Notes: generated by a model from the letters alone, not told the origin. DNA of 64,000 bases from Actinacidiphila cocklensis (GCF_907177275.1 NZ_CAJSLV010000046.1:1-64000); one strand, 5' to 3'. Counted from the first letter of the stretch, positions 8,354 through 17,096 are shown. Numbers and translations: made by a program.

Positions 8354-9658
8354 CTACGATCCCTCCACCGTACGTCGGCGCGGGACGCAGAGCCCGACGA
8401 AGGCCGCGCAGGCGATAAGTGTGCAGGTCAGCTGCGTGACGGCCATCGGGACCGCGGTGTCGTCGCCGGCGATCCCGGCGAGCGGCGCGATGAGCGCGCC
8501 GATCAGGAACGACGACGTGCCGATCAGCGCGGAGGCGGACCCGGCGTTGCGCTTGGTACGCAGCAGCGCCTGGGTGTTGGTGGTGGGCAGCACCAGGCCC
8601 ATCGACGCCATCAGGACGAACAGCGCGGCGGCGACCTCGGCGAGCGAGGCCCTGCCGAAGACGCCGGTGGTCAGCAGCACCAGAGCCACGGACGCGGCGG
8701 TGATCAGTGCCAGGCCGACCGCGAGCACCCGGTCCATGGGGACCCGGCCGACCAGCACCTTGCCGTTGAGCTGGCCGATGCCGACGATACCGATGGAGTT
8801 CAGGCCGAACAGCAGGCTGAAGGTCTGCGCCGAGGCGCCGTAGATGTCCTGCACGACGAAGGACGACGCGGACACGTAGGTGAACAGGGCCGCGAAGCCG
8901 AAGCTGCCCGCGACGACGTAGCCGGTGAAGACCCGGTCGGCGAGCAGGCTGCGGAAGGCGCTGAAGGTGCCGGCCAGCTCGCCGGAGTGCCGCTCCTCTG
9001 GCGGCAGCGTCTCGCCGAGCCAGCGCCACACCACCGCGGTGAGCAGGATGCCGATGGCGGTGCAGACGACGAAGACGCCGCGCCAGTCGGTGAGCCGCAG
9101 GATCTGGCCGCCGATGACCGGGGCGACGATCGGGGCCACCCCGGAGATGAGCATCAGGGTGGAGAAGAAGCGCGCCATCTCCACCCCGTCGTAGAGGTCC
9201 CGCACGATCGCCCGGGAGATCACGATGCCGGCCGCGCCGGCCAGGCCCTGCAGCAGCCGGAAGCCGACCAGCAGCGGGGCGGTGGGCGCCAGGGCGCACA
9301 CGGCGGTGGCCAGGACGTAGACGACCATGCCGATCAGCAGCGGGCGGCGGCGCCCGAAGCGGTCGCTGAGCGGGCCGACCACGAGCTGGCCGAGCGCCAT
9401 GCCGGCCAGGCAGGCGGTGAGGGTGAGCTGGACGGTCGAGGAGTTGCTGTGCAGGGCGTCGGTGACCTGGGGCAGCGCGGGCAGGTACATGTCCATGGAC
9501 AGCGGCGGCAGCGCGGTGAGACCGCCGAGGACCAGGGTGACGAGCAGGCCGACGCGGGCCTGGCGGCCGGCGGCGGGGGTGAGGGTGGCGGAAGCGGTCG
9601 GGGCGTTGGCCTGAGCGGGGGTTCTCGGCCCGGCGTCCTGCACGGTGGCACTCTCCAT
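8354..9658 (-). CDS. Bcr/CflA-family MFS drug efflux transporter
   Basis: A 434-residue, 12-segment major facilitator. Diagnostic stretches are the first-helix PPLSMDMYLPALPQV, typical of Bcr/CflA/drug-proton antiporters, the motif-A loop GPLSDRFGRRRPLL, and motif C-like GFRLLQGLAGAAG. Family members export small hydrophobic compounds (bicyclomycin, chloramphenicol, sulfonamides) using the proton gradient. ATG 9658 has no good Shine-Dalgarno; GTG 9643 has GGAGAG seven bases upstream and may be the true start, costing five residues. It is divergent from the oxidoreductase gene, with only ~70 bases between them for both promoters. Confidence 0.88.
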   Translation of the reverse strand: MESATVQDAGPRTPAQANAPTASATLTPAAGRQARVGLLVTLVLGGLTALPPLSMDMYLPALPQVTDALHSNSSTVQLTLTACLAGMALGQLVVGPLSDRFGRRRPLLIGMVVYVLATAVCALAPTAPLLVGFRLLQGLAGAAGIVISRAIVRDLYDGVEMARFFSTLMLISGVAPIVAPVIGGQILRLTDWRGVFVVCTAIGILLTAVVWRWLGETLPPEERHSGELAGTFSAFRSLLADRVFTGYVVAGSFGFAALFTYVSASSFVVQDIYGASAQTFSLLFGLNSIGIVGIGQLNGKVLVGRVPMDRVLAVGLALITAASVALVLLTTGVFGRASLAEVAAALFVLMASMGLVLPTTNTQALLRTKRNAGSASALIGTSSFLIGALIAPLAGIAGDDTAVPMAVTQLTCTLIACAAFVGLCVPRRRTVEGS

Positions 9659-9727
9659 CAGGGTCGTTGAATCGTTGCCTATTCTTTCAGTGATCGGGGA
9701 CGCCGAGACCACGTTTATGAGGCATCG

Positions 9728-10741
9728 ATGAGTGACGTGCAGCGCACAATCCGCTGGGGCATCCTGGCGACCGGCGGTATCGCCGCGACCTTCACCGAGG
9801 CGCTGGCCACCGTGCCGGGCGCCGAGGTCGTCGCGGTCGGCTCGCGCAGCCAGGAGGGGGCCGAGGCCTTCGCCGAGCGGTTCGGAATCCCCCGGGCGTA
9901 CGGCAGCTGGGCAGAACTGGCCGCGGACGACGCCGTGGACGTCGTCTACGTGGCCACCCCGCACTCCGCGCACCGGGCGGCGGCCGGGCTCTGCCTGGAG
10001 GCGGGCAAGGCGGTGCTGTGCGAGAAGGCGTTCACCATCAACTCGCGCGAGGCGCGCGAGTTGGTGGAACTCGCCGAGGAGCGCGGGCTGTTCCTGATGG
10101 AAGCCATGTGGACGTACTGCAACCCGCTGATACGGCACCTGGCCGCGGTCATCGCCGACGGGGTGATCGGCGAGATCCGCAACATCTCGGCCGACTTCGG
10201 CTTCGGCGGCGACTTCCCGCCCGACCACCGGCTGCGCGACCCCGCGCAGGGCGGCGGCGCGCTGCTGGACCTGGGCGTCTACCCGGTGTCCTTCGCGCAG
10301 CTGCTGCTCGGCGAGCCGGACACCGTGCAGGCCTGGGCGCACCTGACGCCCGAGCGCGTCGACGACAACACCGGGATACTGCTCGGCTGGAACGACGGTG
10401 CGCTGGCCACCTTGACCTGCACCTTCGCCGCGGACACCGGGGCGCCGGCGACGATCACCGGCACCCGGGGGCGGATCGAGATCCCCGAGGGCTTCTTCAA
10501 CCCCGACCGCTTCACCCTGCACCGGCAGGGCGAGGCACCGCACACCGTGCACTTCGCCGACGTCACGGACGACGGCCTGGCCCGCGGCACGATGCGGTAC
10601 GAGGCCGCCGAGGTCACACGCTGCCTCCAGCAGGGGCTGACGCAGTCCCCGCTGGTGCCGCTGGCCGGCTCGCTGTCGGTGATGCGCACGCTGGACGCGG
10701 TGCGCGAGCAGATCGGGGTCCGCTACCCCGGGGTCGACTGA
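9728..10741 (+). CDS. Gfo/Idh/MocA family NAD(P)-dependent oxidoreductase
   Basis: 337 residues. N-terminal Rossmann fold: WGILATGGIAATF is the dinucleotide-binding glycine segment (here GxxGGIA). The family EKP-type motif appears as VLCEKAF near residue 99, supplying the catalytic-domain lysine. The C-terminal alpha/beta domain has GGGALLDLGVYPV, a conserved substrate-site stretch of trans-dihydrodiol and sugar dehydrogenases in this family. The closest functional comparisons are glucose-fructose oxidoreductase-like and dihydrodiol dehydrogenase-like enzymes. Substrate cannot be assigned. It stands alone, divergent from the MFS pump and convergent with the dehydratase gene. Confidence 0.88.
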   Translation: MSDVQRTIRWGILATGGIAATFTEALATVPGAEVVAVGSRSQEGAEAFAERFGIPRAYGSWAELAADDAVDVVYVATPHSAHRAAAGLCLEAGKAVLCEKAFTINSREARELVELAEERGLFLMEAMWTYCNPLIRHLAAVIADGVIGEIRNISADFGFGGDFPPDHRLRDPAQGGGALLDLGVYPVSFAQLLLGEPDTVQAWAHLTPERVDDNTGILLGWNDGALATLTCTFAADTGAPATITGTRGRIEIPEGFFNPDRFTLHRQGEAPHTVHFADVTDDGLARGTMRYEAAEVTRCLQQGLTQSPLVPLAGSLSVMRTLDAVREQIGVRYPGVD

Positions 10742-10750
10742 CCCCCGCTC

Positions 10751-11059
10751 CTACTGCGCGCCGTGGCCCGGCGCGACGGCGTCGATGCGGGCGGCCAGAC
10801 CGAAGTCCTTGTCGGTCAGCCGTCCGCCGGCGGCGTGCGTGGTGATCGCCACGTGCAGCGTGTCGTAGCCGAGGGTGAGGTCGGAGTGGTGGTTCAGCTC
10901 CGCCTGGATGCCGGCGATGTGCACGGCGAAGATCGCCGCGGGCAGGTGCGCGAGCCGGTACGTCCGCTGCAGCGTCCGCCCCTCCTCCACCTCCCACCCG
11001 GGCAGCTGCCCGAGCCGCTCCTCGATCTCTTCCGCACTCAGCGCATCCGCGTATGCCAT
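10751..11059 (-). CDS. 4a-hydroxytetrahydrobiopterin dehydratase (pterin-4a-carbinolamine dehydratase)
   Basis: A 102-residue protein, the usual length for the family. The catalytic signature is AELNHHSDLTLGYDTLHVAI: the paired His residues bind and dehydrate the 4a-hydroxy pterin formed by aromatic amino acid hydroxylases, regenerating the cofactor. The N-terminus reads LSAEEIEERLGQLPGWEVEEG, also typical. ATG 11059 is used; the frame is open further upstream only because the adjacent repeat region lacks stops. No aromatic amino acid hydroxylase gene lies in the window, so it may serve a hydroxylase elsewhere or another pterin reaction. Confidence 0.92.
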   Translation of the reverse strand: MAYADALSAEEIEERLGQLPGWEVEEGRTLQRTYRLAHLPAAIFAVHIAGIQAELNHHSDLTLGYDTLHVAITTHAAGGRLTDKDFGLAARIDAVAPGHGAQ

Positions 11060-11473
11060 GCCTTCATCGTCCCACGCCCCCACGGACCTGCCACTTGCGC
11101 CGACAGCGCGCCCTCCGCCCGGTGGCCGTGCAGAGGCCCTGAGCGCAGGCGGACGCAGGCCAACAGGGGCGCGAGGAACTGCGCGCGCAACCACCACGCA
11201 CCGAAAGGTGCAAGCCCACCGCAAGGGGCAGCCCCCCAGGGGCGCGGGGAACTGCGCGACACGCCACGACGGCGCAGTAGGCAAGCAACCCACCGCAAGG
11301 GGCAGGACCTGAAGGGGCGCGAGGAACTGCGCGCCCAACCACGACGCACCGAAAGGTGCAAGCCCACCGCAAGGGACAACCCCCAGGGGCGCGAGGAACT
11401 GCGCGCCCAGCCCGGACGGCGGGAAGGAGGCGACGCCACCGCAGGCGGCACCGGTCCCCCGGAAGGAGGAGAG
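11060..11473. repeat. Four tandem copies of dispersed intergenic repeat
   Basis: GGGGCGCGAGGAACTGCGCG-type cores begin near 11165, 11238, 11313 and 11385, spaced 72-75 bases apart. Between cores are related segments such as CACGCACCGAAAGGTGCAAG and CCCACCGCAAGGGGCAG. GCACCGAAAGGTGC can fold into a small hairpin. Open frames across this area translate to monotonous Arg/Pro/Ala/Ser sequence and are rejected as genes. The same core appears in inverted orientation near 53.5-53.6 kb and in related form near 4.6-4.8 kb. Function unknown; it sits between a convergent-side dehydratase 3' spacer and the P450 3' end. Confidence 0.85.
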
Positions 11474-12688
11474 CTATTCCTCCGCCGGAGGCGGTGGCTT
11501 GGGCGCCCACGGAGTGAAGTGCACCGGGAGGGTGGTCAGGGAGCGCTGGAAGGGACCCGGGCGCCATGGCAGCGTCGTGGCCGGGCGGCCGAGCCGCATG
11601 TCGCACAGCCGGCTGGTGAGCTGCTCGACCGCCGAGATGGCGATGAGAAGGGCCGGCTGCCGCGCCGGACAACTGTGCGGCCCCGCGCTCCACGCGAGAT
11701 GCGCACTCTCGCTCGCCCCCCACGCGTCGGTCGCACCGCCCGGCGAGGACTGCCCGTTGGCCGCCGCGTAGGAGACCAGCACCAGCTGGCCCGCCTCCAG
11801 GGCCACCCCGTGGAAGGTCGTGTCGTACCGCACGTAGTAGCCGGACGACGTGGACTGCGGCGGGTTGCGCCACAGCACCTCGTTGATGGCCTCGTGCGCG
11901 GTCATGGCGCCGGCGTAGACGGAGCCGTCGTACCGCGGGTCGGCGAGCATGTGCAGCAGCGTGTTCGCGATGAGGTTCGCGGTGAACTCGTAGCCCCCGC
12001 TGAAGGTGACGGCGATCTGCATGACGGCCTCGGCGTCGTCGAGGCCGGCCGGGTGCTGCAGGAAGTACGAGGTCAGGTCGCGCTGCGGGCGGCGGCGCCG
12101 GTCGGCGACGAGGGCGCCGATCATCTCGTTCAGCTCGGCGGTCGCGGACTGCGCGTCCGCGCCGGAGGCGAACATCGACGCGAGCCGGTCGGCGAGCACC
12201 TCGCCCTCCGCGTCGGGCACGCCGAACCAGGTGTTGAACACCCGCAGCGGCACCTGCCTGGCGTACCCGGTGACCAGGTCGGCGCTGCCCGCGGCGGCGA
12301 ACCGGCCGATGAGGGTGGCGGCGGCGTCGGCGACCTGGTTCTGCAGCAGGTGCGGGCCGAGCAGGCCGAGGCTCTCGCCGATGACCTTGCGGTGCCGCGC
12401 GTGGGTGTCGCCGTCGGAGAAGACGACCGAGGGCCGGTAGGCGAGCACCGAGCGGACCGGCGAGTCCTCCGGGATGGTGTCGGGCCAGGGCCGCGGGTCC
12501 TTGGAGAAGGTGTGCGTGTCGCGCAGCACGTCGAGTGCCGCCTGGTAGTCGGTGACGAGCACCGCCTCCGCGCCGGGGGCGATCTCGACCCGGGCCAGCG
12601 GCCCCTGCAGGCGCAGCTGTTCGTAGTGGCGCCCGGGATCGGCGGCGAAGTCCTCGCCGTACAGCGCGGGCAGCGTACCGGCGGTCAT
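11474..12688 (-). CDS. Cytochrome P450 of conservon type, EXXR motif altered (CYP157-like)
   Basis: 404 residues. The heme-ligand segment reads WSAGPHSCPAR, with Cys near residue 340. The I-helix reads SGGYEFTANL. The K-helix, where nearly all P450s have ExxR, reads INEVLWRNPP: aligning the following prolines puts Trp where Arg belongs. Loss of EXXR is known for the CYP157 family of Streptomyces, whose genes lie in conservons. The ATG overlaps the cvnD stop (ATGA), so this is the fifth gene of the operon. Substrate and redox partners are unknown; it may be a regulated or even non-classical P450. The family call is inference from motif and context. Confidence 0.85.
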   Translation of the reverse strand: MTAGTLPALYGEDFAADPGRHYEQLRLQGPLARVEIAPGAEAVLVTDYQAALDVLRDTHTFSKDPRPWPDTIPEDSPVRSVLAYRPSVVFSDGDTHARHRKVIGESLGLLGPHLLQNQVADAAATLIGRFAAAGSADLVTGYARQVPLRVFNTWFGVPDAEGEVLADRLASMFASGADAQSATAELNEMIGALVADRRRRPQRDLTSYFLQHPAGLDDAEAVMQIAVTFSGGYEFTANLIANTLLHMLADPRYDGSVYAGAMTAHEAINEVLWRNPPQSTSSGYYVRYDTTFHGVALEAGQLVLVSYAAANGQSSPGGATDAWGASESAHLAWSAGPHSCPARQPALLIAISAVEQLTSRLCDMRLGRPATTLPWRPGPFQRSLTTLPVHFTPWAPKPPPPAEE

Positions 12689-13350
12689 GGCGCGTCCTGG
12701 GTCAGTCGGGACAGTACGTACTCGCCGAGCGCGATGAGCGTGCCGATGCTGTCGCGTCGGTTGCGGGCGTCGCACTGCACGAGCGGCGTCTCGGGCGCCA
12801 GGTCGAGATGCCGGCGCAGCACCTCGTCGCTGTGCGCGGGTGCGCCGGGGAAGCGGTTGACGGCGACGGCGTAGGGCAGGCCCTGCTCCTCGACCATGTC
12901 CATCACCGGGAAGGAGTCGGCGAGCCGCCGGGTGTCGGCCATCACCAGGGCGCCCAGCGCGCCGCGGGCGATGTCCTGCCACAGCGGGAAGAAACGCTCC
13001 TGCCCGGGCGTGCCGAACAGGTAGAGCACCAGGTCGCCGGGGACGGTGAGCCGGCCGAAGTCGACGGCGACGGTGGTCGTGGCCTTCTCCGGCAGGCCGC
13101 GCAGGTCGTCGAGCCCCGCGCTGGAGGTGGTCATCACCTCCTCGGTGTGCAGGGTGGGGATCTCCGAGAGGGTGCGGATCAAGGTGGTCTTGCCCACGCC
13201 GAAGGGGCCGGTGACGACCAGCTTCATCAGGGTCTGCCCGGTCGAGGGCAGGTACCGGACCGTTCCGGGGCCCGGCTCGGGTCTCGACTCGGTCCGCGGC
13301 TCTGGCCGCGGTGCTGCGACCGGCGCGGTCGCCGGTTCAGGGGAGGGCAC
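12685..13350 (-). CDS. cvnD: Conservon small GTPase CvnD
   Basis: About 221 residues: a Pro/Glu-rich N-terminal tail and a Ras-like GTPase domain. Walker A is GPFGVGKTT near residue 48, the switch II region is LFGTPGQERF, and a G4-like AVNRF follows near the C-terminal third. This is the MglA/CvnD type found in every conservon, believed to work at the membrane with the Roadblock partner CvnB. GTG 13350 is used; TTG 13359 is also in frame. Either overlaps the end of cvnC. Neighbours cvnABC and the P450 form one tightly coupled operon read leftward. Confidence 0.93.
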   Translation of the reverse strand: MPSPEPATAPVAAPRPEPRTESRPEPGPGTVRYLPSTGQTLMKLVVTGPFGVGKTTLIRTLSEIPTLHTEEVMTTSSAGLDDLRGLPEKATTTVAVDFGRLTVPGDLVLYLFGTPGQERFFPLWQDIARGALGALVMADTRRLADSFPVMDMVEEQGLPYAVAVNRFPGAPAHSDEVLRRHLDLAPETPLVQCDARNRRDSIGTLIALGEYVLSRLTQDAP

Positions 13351-13750
13351 GGAGTCCAACGAGCAGCCTCTCGATGAGCGTTCGGTCGATCGCCTCGGCC
13401 TTGGGGACCGGGGACCGCGCGAGCAGGTGACCGCCGCCGACCAGGTCGGCGGCCAGGAAGACGGTGGCGCTGACCGGCAGGCCCAGGTGGGCCGCGCACT
13501 CCACCACGGTCAGCGCGCCGGGGCGCAGCAGTGTCCACAGCCTGCGGTGTTCCGGCCCGAAGTCCATCTCGGGCGGCCGCTGGTCGGTGGACACCAGCAC
13601 GGTCAGCCGGTCGAAGTCGGCGGTCCCGCGCGGGCGTTCGCGGCCGCCGGTGGCCAGGTACGCCGGGACCAGGCGGCGGCCACGGCCGCCTGGCGTCCCG
13701 GGTTCCGGCGCGGCGGCAGCTCCTGAGGTGCCGGGCCTGCCGGGTGTCAT
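13337..13750 (-). CDS. cvnC: Conservon protein CvnC (DUF742)
   Basis: 137 residues. The body reads RLVPAYLATGGR..., then LRPGALTVVECAAHLGLPVSATVFLAADLV, the winged-helix-like core of DUF742, ending with LIERLLVGLRALP, close to the family's usual RVLxGLRAL ending. The function of DUF742 is not established; it always sits between CvnB and CvnD. Its ATG overlaps the cvnB stop by four bases and its 3' end overlaps cvnD, which argues for fixed stoichiometry of the four proteins. Confidence 0.93.
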   Translation of the reverse strand: MTPGRPGTSGAAAAPEPGTPGGRGRRLVPAYLATGGRERPRGTADFDRLTVLVSTDQRPPEMDFGPEHRRLWTLLRPGALTVVECAAHLGLPVSATVFLAADLVGGGHLLARSPVPKAEAIDRTLIERLLVGLRALP

Positions 13751-14172
13751 GGCCGGCCGGCTGCGTCCGGCTCGCGGGCGGGTGCGCTCATCGCCCTGGC
13801 CAGCGCGGCGACCTGCACCTGCATCTGGTAGGCGATGTTGCCGAGTTGGGTGTCGGGTGCCGCGAAGACCGCGAGCGAGGTGTTCTGGCCCGCGGGCACG
13901 ACGATGGCGAAGCCCTGCTCGGACTCCACCACGGTCTGCGCCAGGCGCGGCGCCTCGATCTCGGTGAAGGCGGTGGTGAAGGCGCGGGCCGAGGCGTGCA
14001 GGGTGGCGGTCATCGCGGCCACCCGCTCGGCGGCGGCCCGGTCCAGGCCGGGTGAGGACCCTTCCAGCAGGCCGTCGCCGGTGGCGATCAACGCGTGCTG
14101 GACGCCCGGGAGTTCGAGCAGCGGTTCCAGCACCCAGGCCAGGTCCTCGGCCATGGGTCGGCGGGTGGTCAT
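13747..14172 (-). CDS. cvnB: Conservon Roadblock/LC7 protein CvnB
   Basis: 141 residues with a single Roadblock/LC7 domain: DLAWVLEPLLELPGVQHALIATGDGLLEGSS at the N-terminus and FAIVVPAGQNTSLAVFAAPDTQLGNIAYQM in the second half. Roadblock proteins dimerise and act as GTPase-activating partners, so its expected partner is CvnD two genes downstream. Start and stop both overlap neighbouring genes by four bases (ATGA), a strong sign of translational coupling. Confidence 0.94.
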   Translation of the reverse strand: MTTRRPMAEDLAWVLEPLLELPGVQHALIATGDGLLEGSSPGLDRAAAERVAAMTATLHASARAFTTAFTEIEAPRLAQTVVESEQGFAIVVPAGQNTSLAVFAAPDTQLGNIAYQMQVQVAALARAMSAPAREPDAAGRP

Positions 14173-15521
14173 GAAGGGTTGTCTCCTTGCTTGTCTGCTG
14201 CGGCGGTTCCCCCGGCCGCGGTCGTGCCGCTCCCTGCTGCGGACCTGCCGCTGCGGGTGCCGTCCTGGAGCGCGCCCCACAGCGCGCCCGCCTGCTCTGG
14301 TGTGCGCGCCACGGGCGCCTCCGCGGCCGGCGGCACCGGTGCGACGGGGCGTGCGGCGGCGGTTCTCGGGCTGCGGCGGCGGCGCGAGGGCAGCGGAGTG
14401 GCCTCGACCACCGTTCCCTCGTCGTCCGCCGGGTCCTCGGCGGGCCTGGCCGGGGCCGCGGTCTCGGCCGGGGCGGGCACCAGCACGGACAGCGTGTGCT
14501 CCTCGTCGAGTACCGTCAGCAACTCGGCTGGCACCCGCAGCATCGCGCGGACCCCGCCGTAGGGCGAGGACTCGACGTGGCAGGAGAAGCCGTACTGCCG
14601 CACCAGCCGGCCCACCACGGCGAACCCGGCCTGCGGCGGGTTGCCCAGTTCGGTCAGCAGCAGCACCTCGGGGCCTGCCAGCAGCCGCCGGGCGCGGGAC
14701 AGCGTCTCCTCGTCCATGCCGATGCCGCCGTCGTCCACCACGATCAGCGCGCCGCGCCCACCGCTCTGCTGGATCGTCACCGGCACGGCGGTGTCGGGGT
14801 GCGAGTACGAGGTCGCGTTGGCGAGCAGTTCCGCGACCGCGATGGCCAGCGGTTCCGCGGCCCGTGCGACCACCGCCAGGCGCTGCTCGCGCAGGTGGTT
14901 GGACATCTTGATGCGGGCGTAGCCGGCCACCCGGGACTGCGCGCCGATCACGACCTCGGCGAGCGGCGAGTCGCTGCGGGCCAGTCCCGGCCAGGCCTCG
15001 CAGAGCACCGCGGTGGCCTGAATACGCCGTAGCGCCAGCTCGTTGCGGAAGTCGAGTTCGAGCAGCCGGGGGTCGTCCAGCTCGTGCTGGAGGTCCTGCA
15101 GCACGCTCTGCGTCTGGTAGAGCAGCGACTGCACCTTCGCGGTGGCGCCGCGCATCGCGGCCCTGGCGGCCGCGTCGACCCGGTCGCGCTCGCCCGCCGC
15201 GGCGGCGCCGGTCGCCGACAGCACGTCCCGCATCGCCTTGGCCAGCGTGGCGTTGGCCTCCTGCGGGTGCAGCAGGCCGGGGACGGGGGCGTGCTCGTGG
15301 GTCAGCGCGAGCACGGCGGCCGGGATGCGGTCGGTGGCGAGAAAGCGCAACTCCTCGATGGCGACCCGCAGTTGCTCCTCGGCGTTCTTGGCCCGCACCT
15401 CGGCGGTCTGGACGGTGGTGCGCGCCATCCGCACCAACTGGCGGTCCCGCACGTGTCTGAGGCCCGACCAGATGCCACCGACCACGGCGGCGACGAGAAC
15501 ACCGATGAATGCATAGAGCAC
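14169..15521 (-). CDS. cvnA: Conservon sensor kinase-like protein CvnA
   Basis: 450 residues starting at GTG. One N-terminal membrane segment (AFIGVLVAAVVGGIWSGL), a coiled-coil stretch to about residue 60, a helical dimerisation region, and a GHKL ATPase domain: N-box IAVAELLANATSYSHP, G1 box VVDDGGIGM, G2-like GFAVVGRLV. The C-terminal ~110 residues are a disordered Ala/Pro tail. In the helix where the phosphoacceptor His would be expected the sequence reads ELDFRNELALRRIQ, with Phe after LD rather than His, so autophosphorylation is uncertain. It heads the operon and should sit in the membrane, passing a signal to CvnB/CvnD. Confidence 0.92.
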   Translation of the reverse strand: MLYAFIGVLVAAVVGGIWSGLRHVRDRQLVRMARTTVQTAEVRAKNAEEQLRVAIEELRFLATDRIPAAVLALTHEHAPVPGLLHPQEANATLAKAMRDVLSATGAAAAGERDRVDAAARAAMRGATAKVQSLLYQTQSVLQDLQHELDDPRLLELDFRNELALRRIQATAVLCEAWPGLARSDSPLAEVVIGAQSRVAGYARIKMSNHLREQRLAVVARAAEPLAIAVAELLANATSYSHPDTAVPVTIQQSGGRGALIVVDDGGIGMDEETLSRARRLLAGPEVLLLTELGNPPQAGFAVVGRLVRQYGFSCHVESSPYGGVRAMLRVPAELLTVLDEEHTLSVLVPAPAETAAPARPAEDPADDEGTVVEATPLPSRRRRSPRTAAARPVAPVPPAAEAPVARTPEQAGALWGALQDGTRSGRSAAGSGTTAAGGTAAADKQGDNPS

Positions 15522-15786
15522 GACGCGACCCCACCCTGGAACAGTCTTGAAGCGTGATTATGCCGTGGCGAAATCCCGCCACAAGGTTTGGCGTCAAAAT
15601 TCGTCGCAGATTCGTGTGGTTCCGAAGGGTGGGGCACCAGGTCCGGATACCGGACGGTCACCGATCGACACGAAGGCGCCAAGAGGTGTCAAGAACGCGT
15701 GTAGATCGGGTAAGTTGGCTTGCGGTGTGCCGGGAAGTCTGGTCGGCGATGCGAGAGAGCTCTCTTCGTCGGCGGAAGGCGGTCCC

Positions 15787-17085
15787 ATGCACGACTGGCA
15801 CTCCTGGGCGGCCGTCGCCGTCTTCGCCGGCAGCTACGCGCTGATCATCAGCGAGCGGATACATCGGGTCGCCGCGGCCCTGGGCGGCGCGGGACTGATG
15901 CTGCTGGTGGGTGCCACCGACGACACCTCGGCCTTCTACTCGGTGGACTCCGGCATCGACTGGAACGTCGTCTTCCTGCTGATGGGCATGATGATGATCG
16001 TCGGAGTGCTCAGGCGCACCGGGCTGTTCGAGTACCTGGCGATCTGGTCGGCGAAGAGGGCCAGGGGGCGGCCCTTCCGGGTGATGGTGATGCTGGTGGT
16101 CATCACGGCCGTCGCGTCCGCGCTGCTGGACAACGTCACCACGGTGCTGCTGGTCGCGCCGGTCACCCTGCTGATCTGCGACCGGCTGGCGCTGCCCGTG
16201 GCTCCGTTCCTGATCGTGGAGGTCTTCGCCGCCAACATCGGCGGCCTGGCGACCCTGGTCGGCGATCCGCCGAACGTCATCATCGGCAGCCGCGCCGGGC
16301 TGACCTTCAACGACTTCCTGGTCCACCTCGCCCCGCTGGCCGCCGTGCTGGTGCTGGTGCTGATCGCGCTGGCCCGGGTGCTGTTCGGGCGGGAGCTCAC
16401 CCATGACGCCGACCTGACCGCGGCGGTGATGGCCATGGACGAGCGCGCGGCCGTACGCGACCCGCGGATGCTCGCCCAGGGCCTGGCCGTACTGGCCCTG
16501 GTCGTCGCGGCGTTCGCGCTGCACCCGGTGCTGCACCTGGCGCCCAGCGTGGTGGCGCTGCTCGGCGCGGGGCTGCTGGTGGCGATCACGACCGTCGACA
16601 CCGGCGAGGTCCTGGCCGAGGTCGAGTGGCCCACGCTCGCCTTCTTCGCGGGGCTGTTCGTGATGATCGGCGGCCTGACCGGGACCGGCGTCATCGCGCA
16701 GGTCTCCGACGCCCTCGCGAGCGCGGTCGGGGACCGGGAGGCGGGCGGTTCGATGCTGGTGCTCGGAGCCTCGGGGGTGCTGTCGGGGGTGGTGGACAAC
16801 ATCCCCTACGTCGCCACCATGGCCCCGGTCACCGCCGACCTCGTACGGCACCTCGGCGGCGGCTCCGGCGACGCCATGTGGTGGGCGCTGGCCGCCGGCG
16901 CGGGCCTGGGCGGGAACGCCACCGCGATCGGCGCCTCGGCCAACGTCGTCGTCCTGGGCATCGCGGAACGCGCGGGCAGGCCCATCTCCTTCTGGCAGTT
17001 CACCCGTTACGGCCTGGTCGTCACCGCCGCCACCCTCGGGGTGTCCGCGCTCTACCTGTGGCTGCGCTACTTCGCCTTCACCTGA
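15787..17085 (+). CDS. SLC13/ArsB/NhaD-type anion or Na+/H+ permease
   Basis: 432 residues and roughly eleven membrane segments, the length of the ArsB/NhaD branch of the ion transporter superfamily. Conserved stretches are WNVVFLLMGMMMIVG, ALLDNVTTVLLVAPVT, and the re-entrant-loop signature NIGGLATLVGDPPNVIIGS; a second loop reads GVVDNIPYVATMAPV and a third GLGGNATAIGASANVV. These loops bind the transported ion. Candidate ions are arsenite, citrate-like anions or Na+; sequence alone does not decide. ATG 15787 has GGAAGG seven bases upstream. No arsenic genes are nearby. Confidence 0.88.
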   Translation: MHDWHSWAAVAVFAGSYALIISERIHRVAAALGGAGLMLLVGATDDTSAFYSVDSGIDWNVVFLLMGMMMIVGVLRRTGLFEYLAIWSAKRARGRPFRVMVMLVVITAVASALLDNVTTVLLVAPVTLLICDRLALPVAPFLIVEVFAANIGGLATLVGDPPNVIIGSRAGLTFNDFLVHLAPLAAVLVLVLIALARVLFGRELTHDADLTAAVMAMDERAAVRDPRMLAQGLAVLALVVAAFALHPVLHLAPSVVALLGAGLLVAITTVDTGEVLAEVEWPTLAFFAGLFVMIGGLTGTGVIAQVSDALASAVGDREAGGSMLVLGASGVLSGVVDNIPYVATMAPVTADLVRHLGGGSGDAMWWALAAGAGLGGNATAIGASANVVVLGIAERAGRPISFWQFTRYGLVVTAATLGVSALYLWLRYFAFT

Positions 17086-17096
17086 GGGCCGCGCCC

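Noticed and set aside
8354-10552. A 732-residue MFS protein with a large N-terminal extension
   Set aside because: The extension is antisense to the Gfo/Idh/MocA gene; the true N-terminus is at 9658 or 9643.
11038-11451. Several Arg/Pro/Ser-rich open frames across the tandem repeats
   Set aside because: Their repetitive peptides (RAVPRAP, ARSSSRP) are translations of the dispersed repeat; no start context or domain.
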